A stretch of 64,000 nucleotides of DNA from positions 248,001-312,000 of the forward strand of contig JACONQ010000002.1 of NCBI GenBank assembly GCA_014281115.1. Direction: 5' to 3'. Below are positions 32,220-41,081 of this stretch, one piece after another; the first letter of the stretch is position 1, and every line of letters begins with the position of its first letter. Source of the stretch: Laburnicola sp. R22_1 (taxonomy: Eukaryota > Ascomycota > Dothideomycetes > Pleosporales > Didymosphaeriaceae). Position numbers and translations under genes: made by a program. The notes beneath the pieces were generated by a model. The model saw only the letters and a list, made by a program, of their open reading frames with translations, made no database searches and was not told the origin of the DNA.

Positions 32220-34342
32220 ATGGAGGCGAACGAGCATAATTCCACGCGAACGCCCCAGCGCCCGCGCCGACCCCGTGCTGCTCGCGCGTGCGATCTTTGT
32301 CGTGCGAAGAAGAATAAATGTGACGAATCATACCCTTGCTCTTATTGCAAATATCGCCATGCAACGTGCGTTTACCAAGGGCTGCAGAACACTTCTCGAC
32401 GCTATACAGCAGAATATGTGAAGCAGCTGGAAGATGAGGTAAAGCGTCTTTCGACCATACCTGTCGGTTCGCCAAATGCGCAGCCCGTGGTGCGATTTGA
32501 TCAGAGTTCATCGGAAAATCGCCCACAGCATGAACCCGATGGCACACCCCAGCCAAATACTTCCGCATCCGTCCGAAATGCTGGTGAAGAGGAAATCTCA
32601 GGGGTGAATGGGCACACAGACGGCGTCGAGTTCTATGGAAGTTCATCTTCCTTCGCTCTGCTATCTCACGTCCAGGGTTTGGGACAAAGATCGCGCGACA
32701 ACGAAAACAGTGCTCAATTAGTTTCCAGCTTGCATAATGCTGCCTTTCAGACGAAACCCACTGCTTCCCACGGAGATGGACCACATGCTGGTACTACACA
32801 TGCTAATTACTATCCCCAATGCCGAAGCTTCATAGAGAATTTCTTCTCTACCATCCACTACATCCATCCTATCCTGGATAAGCGTGATTTTCTTCAAAAA
32901 TGCGAGGCACTCTGGTCACCTAGTACAGACGACGCTGGTTCCCAAATGCCTACCAGTTTTGCTGCTCTCTATTACAGTGTTCTCTCAGTAGGGGCGATTG
33001 TTGGAATCCGCGAGGAAGACCATATTGACGGTCTGAGTAATCTCCAATGGTCCCGCCAGTTCTTCGACATTGCTTGGACATGTTGCCACCAGCTTGGGCT
33101 CGTCGTCACAAACCTCGAGATGGTTCAGTGTTTTTTCATGATGGTATGGGTCAGCTTGCGAATCTAATAAGATCCTCCACTAAAGACATGTGAAGGCAAA
33201 GGTTTGCCAGAACGAACTTAACCCGCATTGTTAGTGCCCCGGTTACTCGAGCTATCCAGAAGCTGACACTGATTTAGGGTCATATCTGTATACAGGGTTT
33301 GCTGTGCGAACAGCATTGGCTATGGGTGTGAATCGGGAACCCGGATCTGACACGAAGAAAACGATTGCTCAGCTGAAGGCAGAATCAAGAACATGGTGGT
33401 GAGCCCTCACCATGTTTTTGGCTGCGGCGAATTGTTGGCTGACTTTCTAGGGGTCTTTATTCGCTTGAAACGTAGGTCAACACGTCTCAACATACAGACA
33501 TTCTAACTTGAATAGGGAAATTTCGTTCTCCATCGGACGACCAGACACTCTAGGCGCAGACATATATCACAATCGAAGAATTCCATTGGTGAGAATGGAT
33601 ACGGTAGCGGACGACGTCGACCCTGAAATGCTCGAACCACCATATTGTGCCATCATTGGCTGCATGGTCGATCTGTCGAGGATTACCAGGACCATTTGTC
33701 AGAAGATATATTTGTCCAACCCTAGCATACCCGATATGATCGCTTTGACCAACCATATAAAGAAAGAACTGGATGGTTGGATTGACGGACTCCCTCATGC
33801 TATCCGACCATACGTACAAAATCAACTTCAGCAAAAATCTTCTTTGAGCTCCGCCAAGGATGCGGTATGGGTCAAACGACAAAGACTTGTGCTGAGTATA
33901 CGCTATCATAATCTCAAGATTCTCCTCTTTGGCTCTCTACTCATAAGATCATCGCCTGCCGAGCGAGCAAATATTCCGGGATGCATAGAGAATATGCACA
34001 AATGCCTCGAGTCAGCGAAACAGACAATTACTATTATTTATCAGACCTACGCACACAATGACTTCTTCCAGACTTGGTATGCAGTCTTATCCTATGAAGT
34101 AGCTTTATGAACAGGGCATTGACTATGAGAGCAGGTTCTACAACGCTACATATACCGTCTTTGCCGCTTCTGTCGTACTACTCTACGTCACGCAAGGTTC
34201 AGCTATCGATGAAGAGATGCGATCTCTCTTTGAAGTGGTGAACATGGCCATCGAAATTCTGGAATCCATGGACGAGAGCGTTGTTGCTCTGGAAGCTGCG
34301 AAGCTATTACGGCGCGCGAGAGACAAAGCAGAAAGCAGATGA
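32220..34342 (+). CDS. Zn(II)2Cys6 transcription factor with fungal-specific regulatory domain
   Basis: Six exons: 32220-33143, 33196-33229, 33278-33398, 33451-33471, 33516-34076 and 34135-34342, 622 residues to the first stop. The DNA-binding binuclear zinc cluster is ACDLCRAKKNKCDESYPCSY at residues 24-43, and its sixth Cys lies in ATCVYQ. A coiled-coil-like linker follows (EYVKQLEDEVKRLS). The fungal transcription factor domain starts at about residue 205 (IENFFSTIHYIHPILDK) and runs through TGFAVRTALAMGV and RTWWGLYSLETEISFSIGRP. Exon 4 is only 21 bp. The first stop, TGA at 34340-34342, is followed in the same frame by 76 open codons (to 34573) ending in LNHYWGSLGLIDG and NNPMFLFLG, the usual end of this subfamily. 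The stop is therefore probably premature. The target genes are probably the neighbouring catabolic genes. Confidence 0.85.
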
Positions 34343-34737
34343 TGGTCGGAAAGCGCTGCGGCGTGCAACGGTAACAACATGAGTCACGCTCCTCTTGATG
34401 CCGACCCTGTTAACTCTCTGTTCGCCAATGTGGAAGGCCACTCAACCCAGCTAAACCATTATTGGGGCTCACTTGGACTTATCGACGGCAATGGGACGGA
34501 TTTCGATATTGTGACTCAGCTTGGCAGTTTCGACCAAAACAATCCCATGTTCTTATTTCTAGGCGATCAATGAGGTCCTATTTCTCATTCTCGAAAACGT
34601 TGAGAAGAGTTCCAATGTGGGGTAGAATCTCTACGGCAAACTCATCACCCTCTTTGATGGTGACTTTGGGACTGCGTCCTGCACCTACGCCGGGCGGTGT
34701 TCGGGTGATGATGACTGTACCCACAGGAAGCGTTGTA

Positions 34738-34781
34738 AGCTAGCGGACCGGGTTTCGAGTCACCCGGGGTTTCAACTCACT
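34738..34781. repeat. Left terminal inverted repeat of the pogo element
   Basis: 44 bp, exact reverse complement of 36478-36521, bordered outside by TA. Confidence 0.95.
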
Positions 34782-34832
34782 GACCCGAAATCAGCCATCC
34801 ACATGAAAATCGGGTTTATTCTCTTAACAGAG

Positions 34833-36419
34833 TTATAATTGCCACTCTGTACACATAGACTGAAGCGTTTGAGCTGCTGTTTCAGCTGCTACTCTTTCTG
34901 CTGCCCGTTCCTCAGCATTGCTCTCTCGTTGTGCCTTAAGAAGCTGTGAGGCCTGTACGGCAACTATAATTGTATCTATCTCTGCAAAGCGTTTATTTGG
35001 ATTTACATTAACTTTCTTTTGTGGTTGTTGAGGCTTAAGAGCCTTAAGTTGACTATGAAGTCTCTTATTCTCTGTTTCAAACTGTGCTGCCCGTGTATTT
35101 ACTACTGCAAGTGCCTTGCCCACTTTTTCAAAGAACTGATGAGTCTTGCGCCCAACACTCTTAACCTTGTGAAGCTGTCTCTGAGCTACAAAGACCGCAC
35201 GAGGTCCGTAAGGAGTAGAGAGATAGTTCTGAGTAGGTTGAGGTTGATTCTGGGAAGGTGGCGTGATAGGTCTTTGAGATACCTGAGATGAGTTGACTAC
35301 CCGGTCAATATTAAATGGACAGATACCTGCAGTAGCCTATCCTGCTCGTATAACTCTCTTAGTGATTGCGCGCTCTCTTGCGTGATAATAAGCTGTAATA
35401 AAGCGCTCTTTTTTGACAGGCGCTGCGTCATCAAGATACGAGAGAGCCTGGATCTGCTGCCGGTAGAATCTCTTCACAACTGAGAATACTGAGAGATCCA
35501 GAGGCTGTAGGACATGAGAAGAATGAGCAGGCAGAAACAGAAGATAGACTTTGTTCTGTTTGCAGGCCCATAGGAATTCTAGGCCAATATGGCTGCCGTG
35601 GCTATCTAGAATTAGCATCCTCCAACAATCGTGTAATGGAGCTGTCTTAGGCAGAAATACCCGCTGCAACCACTCAGCTCCTATCGTATTTGATGTCCAG
35701 CCATTCTCAGAGGTTGTATAAAGCCAATCAGGAATTGTCGCAGGAAACCAGGTACTCTGTAGGTTCTTCCCTTTGAATATGACTGAACAGCGCAGTTTCT
35801 TGCCCGTAGCCGACACGCACTCGATTATTGATGCCCACTCGCGGTTCTCTGGCGACTGATGGTAAGCCTTCTTTTTCTGACTGTCTGCGAGTACTCTGGT
35901 GTTGGCACATACACCTAAGGCCTTCCCAGTCTCATCCATATTCCATGTATCCTCAGCTCTTATACCCAGCCTCGTACGAGTCCTCTCAAAGAGCTCAAGA
36001 AACGCGCGTATCTGTGCTGGTGTTGCTCCCTCAGCTCGAGCAGCTTCAATCTTTCGACCTACAACAGATGCGACGCGTGCGTTGCGCTTAAGGAAGGCAG
36101 CTATCCAATGCTTGCCTACGGGTCTGTGGTCTCCATTCATCCGGAGGATTCGGTTCGCCATTTCTCGTGCGCGTGCGTGTGAGGGAGGAAAAGCTCGCGC
36201 GTCTTCTTCAAGTATCCATTGTACGAGAAAGTCCTCCTGCTCTGGAGTCAATCTTTGCTGGTATACGTGGCTGGTTTGGCTGTTCTGTGTGCCTCGTACA
36301 CGAGCAGAGAACGTAGCTTGAGGGATATTGTAGGCCTTTGCAGCAGCTCTTTGACTCTGGAAAACACCAGCATTAAGATCGCGGATAGCTGCTTGGATAG
36401 ATTCTTCACGCGTGTCCAT
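34833..36419 (-). pseudogene. pogo-family DDE transposase with one internal TAG
   Basis: The frame from ATG 36419 to the stop at 34833 has 528 codons and one internal stop, TAG at 35337-35339. An N-terminal psq-type helix-turn-helix (ESIQAAIRDLNAGVFQSQRA) is followed by a CENP-B-like second helix-turn-helix (residues 55-120). The DDE catalytic domain has D162 in WNMDETG, D272 in LILDSHGSH and D308 in LQPLDLSVF. After the stop the frame continues with GICPFNIDRVV, a conserved post-DDE motif, and a coiled-coil region (ETENKRLHSQLKAL). The stop follows IRAG where Trp is usual in this family, so TGG to TAG explains it. The catalytic part is complete even without the tail. Confidence 0.9.
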
Positions 36420-36477
36420 TTTGGCAGTGTGGGTGGCGAGAAAACACGTGTTTTGATGAGGGTGTTGGGTTATGATG

Positions 36478-36521
36478 AGTGAGTTGAAACCCCGGGTGAC
36501 TCGAAACCCGGTCCGCTAGCT
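36478..36521. repeat. Right terminal inverted repeat of the pogo element
   Basis: 44 bp, exact reverse complement of 34738-34781, bordered outside by TA. Confidence 0.95.
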
Positions 36522-36542
36522 TACCTTGGGACAAAAAACTGA

Positions 36543-36558
36543 AACCCTAACCCTAAAC
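36543..36558. repeat. Interstitial telomere-like repeat, two CCCTAA units
   Basis: AACCCTAACCCTAAAC contains two full copies of the fungal telomere unit TTAGGG (complement). It sits exactly where similarity of the FAH remnant ends. Confidence 0.7.
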
Positions 36559-37056
36559 ATACAGCGGGGTGGGGTTGGCGCTTGTCCAAAGCATTTTGTG
36601 GCGAACGATGCGGAAGACCTAGTACTATGTAGACCAGACGGTACCTAGCCTTCCTTGTCCATAGCCAAGATATGAATCGTCTGTACCCTGCCGGGGAGCC
36701 ACGTGAGCCCTCTGGCGGATGACGTGCCATGGCTGCATCACCAGCCGTCCGTCAGCCATCGCACGCGCGCCCATCGTCGAGCACCAGGCCATCCATCCAT
36801 AACTCCCTCCGTGTCCGCCGAACGCTGCCGCTGGACCCCGAGGATGATGCGGATGCATGGCCCACCGCTCCCGCTATTGCCACACCGTCGCATCCCCAAC
36901 CGCCGTTTGCCGGCCCTCCGCTAAATGCTGCTCACGCCGCGTACCTACGCCCTCGCCCAGGTTCCCGACGCGGGCTGCTCGGACGCTGCATCTGAATATT
37001 TTCTGCTCACGCCCTCGCGCAAGGCGCTGCGTCGCGAGGCCGCCCGCGCCCGGAAC
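36559..37056. other. Upstream region of the ROG1-like lipase gene
   Basis: About 500 bp, GC-rich from 36700. One frame is open from 36729 and another from ATG 36925 in frame with the lipase; either could add N-terminal sequence, but neither looks conserved. Confidence 0.45.
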
Positions 37057-40000
37057 ATGTTGCTGCTCCACCAGACGGGCAGCGTCAAGGTCGGCGAAGT
37101 CGTGAGGTGGGCGTGGCCTCGACGCTTGCGCTATGCCTGCCACTAACAGCGCTGCAGATACACCGTCACCTACACGCCCTCCCAAGATCGAATTCGCCCC
37201 TCGCCCAGCCACCTGCACGTACGCGTGCGCAACAGCTCTGCGATCCCGCTCCGCGCCGCCTACCTCCACGGACCCTACAACCTCCATGTCGCGGCATACC
37301 CCTCCACCTTCAATCCGAACAAAAAGGTCGAATCGCCCAAGAAAGAAGGAGTGCCTACCTTTGAGCCAAATCTCAAGGCGGGCGCCGCCTGGTCCGCGCG
37401 GCTTATCGTGCCCGAGCACATTCGCGACGTCGGCGGGAATGGAGAGCAGACTGACGGCACGCCCAAGAGCGCAACATGGATAATAGAGATTGCTTCGCAG
37501 GTCATCTTCTCGCAGTCCGCCTCGGTCAGCTACGAGCTGCTGGTCGCCCGGGACGAGCGCTCCTTGGATTTGGGTTTTACAGCCATCGCCGGAAACTCGC
37601 ACCGAGTGCCGGGACAAGTGGAAGACCACCAGCAGGGGAGGCAGTCACACAAGCCTGGCCATGCAGCCAATCCCAGAGGAGTGTGCTCAACAGCGGTCAA
37701 ATTGGTCGTCGACGACACGGCGAGCCTATGGAATAAGCCGGAGCTGCCGGAACATAAGCCGCAAGACACCAAGACATCTAGCCGGAAGTCTACAGATTCA
37801 CATCGGCACCGCCCCGAAGAACAACCGAAGCAGAAGAAGATTCATCTTGTGATCCTGACCCATGGGCTGCATAGCAATTTAGGAGCAGATATGCTGTACT
37901 TGAAAGAGAGCATCGATGCGGCTGCTAAACAAGCGCGGGAAGACCGGCGGAAACGGCGACAAGAGGAGCGAGGGCCGAGGTCGGACAAGACTCACGTCAA
38001 GGATGCCTCCACTGCTCCCTTATCTGGTGGTCAGGATAGTGCACCCGAGGAAGCCGAGGATGAAGATGAGGAAGAAGTCGTCGTTCGTGGCTTCGATAAA
38101 AACGTGATACGTACCGAACGAGGCATCCAGTATCTCGGCAAGAGGTTAGCTAAGCACATCCTCGAAATGACATACCCAGATCAGCCGTACCTCCCGCCCA
38201 AGAAATCCAAGATGAAGATGACGTCTTTCACGCCGACCAAGGACAAGGCAATTGCCGGCATACCGGGTCAGGAGGCAAGCACCCATCACCAAGGAGGTGC
38301 CAATCAAGGAAAGAGGGCGTACAAGTTCACAAGCATCAGTTTTGTCGGTCATTCTCTCGGCGGTGTAGTGCAGACCTATGCGATTGCGTACATCTACAAA
38401 CACTCTCCCAAGTTCTTTGAAAACATCGAGCCCATCAACTTCATCGCCATGGCTTCTCCGTTCCTTGGATTAAGCAACGAGAATCCGATGTATGTAAAAT
38501 TTGCGCTAGACTTCGGCTTAGTGGGGAGAACGGGACAAGATTTGGGATTGACATGGCGAGCGCCTACATTGGCAAAAAGTGGATGGACAGCCATGGTGAG
38601 CGGGCTCGGCGGGCAGTCCCAGAATCAGCACAATCAGGATGATGCAGGCTCAAAGCCTCTACTTCGCATTCTTCCAACCGGTCCAGCGCATGTTGTTCTG
38701 CGCATGTTCAGAAACAGGACTGTCTATTCCAACGTCGTCAACGATGGAATCGTGCCGCTCCGCACGAGCTGCTTGCTCTTCCTGGACTGGAGAGGTCTCG
38801 GCAAGGTCGAGAAGGCGAGGAGAGAGAACGGACTTATCGGCACCGTTGCTGCCTGGGGCTTTGGCCAATTGATCGGTCAGAACAGGTCGCCTAATCCGTC
38901 AAAAACCGCTCTCTCTGGTGAGAATGATGATACAGAATCACCCTCGTTCAGCGGCGACGAAACAGCTGTGCCCCAGCCGGGTGCAAACGTTGTCAATGAG
39001 GATGTCGAGGCCCGCGCCGCTGCAGGACCAAGCGCAAACCAGTGGCTAGATGTGCAGAGGGGTCAAGCTGAGGGCAAGTCCCCGGCATCCAATACCAACG
39101 AAAACCAGTCGACTTTGTCTACCATCTGGAATTATGTTCGCCCTTCGGGCAAGCATACTGCCAAAGATAAGAAGATGTTTAAAAGAAGTCAGACAATCGC
39201 AATGGAGCAGGCAGAGGCCGACGCTTCAAGAAATGAAGCAATGTCATCAGCACAGTCTGAACAGGATAACCAGGATCGGAAGAGGCCTCCCGCTACACGC
39301 GGTGATTCAATGACTAATGATTCCACTCATGTTGCGGGTCCGCCGAAGACAACAATCTTCGAATCTGCTGGCGACCTCCTCAGCCCGCCTGTGCCTGAAG
39401 ACTCCTGGATCATCGACCCATCAACAAGGGCTCGTACCATCTTCCACGACCGTGTCTACCATCCCGACGATATCCCACCGCCGCCAAGCAAGAAGAAGGT
39501 GCCAAATCGCTCGTTTTCCGGTGACAGCAGCTCGTCTCAGTTCTCCACGGCCAGTACAGAAGAAGGCAGTAATTTGCGAGTCGAAGAGAAGATTGCTCGA
39601 GCATACCACAAAGACATGACCTGGCGAAAGGTGTTAGTACGTCTTGAGCCGGATGCTCACAACAACATCATCGTGCGCCGCATGTTCGCTAATGCTTATG
39701 GGTGGCCGGTCATCAAACACCTATGCGATACCCATTTCGCCGACACGTACGCGGCCAATACCCGCGACGAGCACATAGCTGAAGAGGACCGAGCGAAAAG
39801 CGAGGCGCCGGTTGGGGAAGATGGAGAGCATGTCAAAGGGCAGGAGAATACGATTCCTTCTATAGAACGCACCGAGAGCGAAATGCGCGAAGTCGCTGAT
39901 GAACTCTCGCCGCTCCAGACGCACGACCTGCCTCGGACCAGAGCATTCACAACAGACTCGGCACGAAGCAAAGATTCGGCTACGTGGGATGATGTGTACT

Positions 40001-40443
40001 TTGAAGGCACGTCTGATGAGGATGACGAAGACGATGATCGTAATGCTATTCAGAGGTTCCTGCAGCTGCCACCCCCGGGAAAGAAACCTGCGTCTCCAAC
40101 AACGCCCGATGGGACAAGCCAGGCAGAGATTGCTGACTTCCTGTCTGCTTCCCCTCAGGGAGTGGAGATGCATCGCGGGCTTGGGACTTCACCTGCTAGG
40201 CCTACCAAAGGGCGCGAACCTGACTCGCTAGAGTCGATGGGTGGCTCTATTCTTGGAAGAGGCAGACAGACATCAAGCCCGCCACAGACACCATCGGGGG
40301 TTATCAGTGGGGTGGGGCTTCGAAGATCATTTGACGTGACTAGTCCCCCGTCAGCATCGGCGCAAGAAGGCCGTGCAAGAAGTGGGAGTGGAGGTGTGGC
40401 CGAGCAGGTGGCACGATTACGTTATTTTCCCGAGCACAAGTAG
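37057..40443 (+). CDS. DUF676 serine esterase / lipase, ROG1-like
   Basis: Exons 37057-37106 and 37158-40443, 1111 residues. The start MLLLHQTGSVKVGEVVRYTV resembles the N-terminus of Rog1-type lipases; the frame is also open from ATG 36925 (44 extra residues). The alpha/beta-hydrolase domain (about residues 240-580) has the oxyanion strand LVILTHGLHSN, the nucleophile elbow FVGHSLGGVVQ with the catalytic Ser, and the acid motif NDGIVPLRTS. A charged insert splits the hydrolase domain (about residues 270-310). A Phe/Trp-rich segment (TVAAWGFGQLIG) could contact membrane. The C-terminal half is disordered, acidic and Ser/Pro-rich, with one ordered island (MTWRKVLVRLEPDAHNNIIV). In yeast Rog1 is a monoacylglycerol lipase; a similar lipid role is expected. 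Confidence 0.88.
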
Positions 40444-40515
40444 AAGAATCGCACTGGCTGTAGTGGCCTAGTATGCAATGCTTACGTTGCTGCAGCTACA
40501 GGACAAAGGTTTGAA

Positions 40516-40584
40516 TACCGTTGACCGTGGTATTGCTAATCCTGGGGTAACACAGTGTACTCCAACTTTTGTCCTCGTACTGTA
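40516..40584. repeat. Direct repeat, copy 1 of a ~70-bp duplicated segment
   Basis: The stretch TACCGTTGACCGTGGTATT through CCTGGGGTAACACAGTGTAC to GTACTGTA recurs with substitutions and small indels at 40736-40807. Confidence 0.8.
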
Positions 40585-40735
40585 TTTGCGTAGTTGAAGA
40601 AGTGAGTGGACGGGCGGCGTATCTTGGGTGGACTCGAAGGCTCATTGGGGCATGGGCATTTGCATTGCTGTATACCCTAGAGTACCGGTTTGTATAGCTA
40701 GATTTCTTATCAAGACTCGTTTCAAGACTTGTTTA

Positions 40736-40807
40736 TACCGTTGGCCTTGGTATTTATTGCTCATCCTGGGGTAACCCAGTGTACTCAACATTTTATTCTA
40801 GTACTGT
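40736..40807. repeat. Direct repeat, copy 2 of a ~70-bp duplicated segment
   Basis: Second copy of the 40516-40584 segment, 220 bp downstream, with the shared core CCTGGGGTAAC and CAGTGTACTC. Confidence 0.8.
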
Positions 40808-41081
40808 ACTTGTTCTTGTTCCTGCTGTCTGTGTTTCACTCTCGTCCGAGTTGCATCCGTCGTCCTTGACTTTCACCGCCGTCTCCTGGCCAACTTCATT
40901 CACCTTCGCGCGTCGGTCGCGCCTGCCGCATTGGTAAGTTAGTATTTCACTACTGTTTACTTCTATAACAAGCGAGGGTGGGTTGAACGGACGCGGTCGT
41001 CGCTGGCCTTTCCTCTCCGCGCCCTCATACCAACCCAGACAGCGGTGCATTTTTGTTTCCCCTCGCGCTTTTTGGGACGCT

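Larger units (their letters stand above)
34738..36521 (-). mobile_element. pogo-type (Tc1/mariner superfamily) transposon, 1784 bp
   Basis: Perfect 44-bp terminal inverted repeats lie at 34738-34781 and 36478-36521 and start AGCTAGCGGACC. The element is flanked by TA on both sides (34736-34737 and 36522-36523), the target duplication of this superfamily. The host sequence closes precisely when the element and one TA are removed. Identical repeat arms and a nearly intact transposase point to recent insertion. There is no AT enrichment, so it has hardly been touched by RIP. Confidence 0.95.
34578..36543 (-). pseudogene. Fumarylacetoacetate hydrolase-family protein, C-terminal fragment split by a transposon
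   Basis: The right-hand piece (34578-34735) encodes TLPVGTVIITRTPPGVGAG, then an open stretch ending in FENEK and TAG. It matches the C-terminal end of FAH-family C-C bond hydrolases, including the GTP-PGVG turn (here RTPPGVG). The upstream continuation lies beyond the pogo element: 36524-36540 encodes FLSQG. Removing the element and one TA gives an unbroken LSQGTTLPVGT. Nothing upstream of about 36543 resembles the rest of the enzyme, so the N-terminal three quarters are lost. FAH-family enzymes act late in aromatic ring catabolism (for example fumarylpyruvate or acylpyruvate hydrolysis). It is tail-to-tail with the zinc-cluster regulator. Confidence 0.8.
40444..41081. other. Intergenic with a duplicated segment
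   Basis: About 640 bp between two co-directional genes. Apart from the 70-bp direct repeat listed separately I see nothing specific. Confidence 0.5.

Noticed and set aside
34728..34745. Palindromic target GTAAGCTAGCTTAC for the pogo insertion
   Set aside because: Placing the TA duplication four bases further out restores the FAH reading frame exactly, so AGCTAGC belongs to the element ends.
36925..37056. Upstream ATG extending the ROG1-like lipase by 44 residues
   Set aside because: Not excluded, but MLLLHQTGSVKVGE is the start I would expect for the family and the extension has no conserved features.
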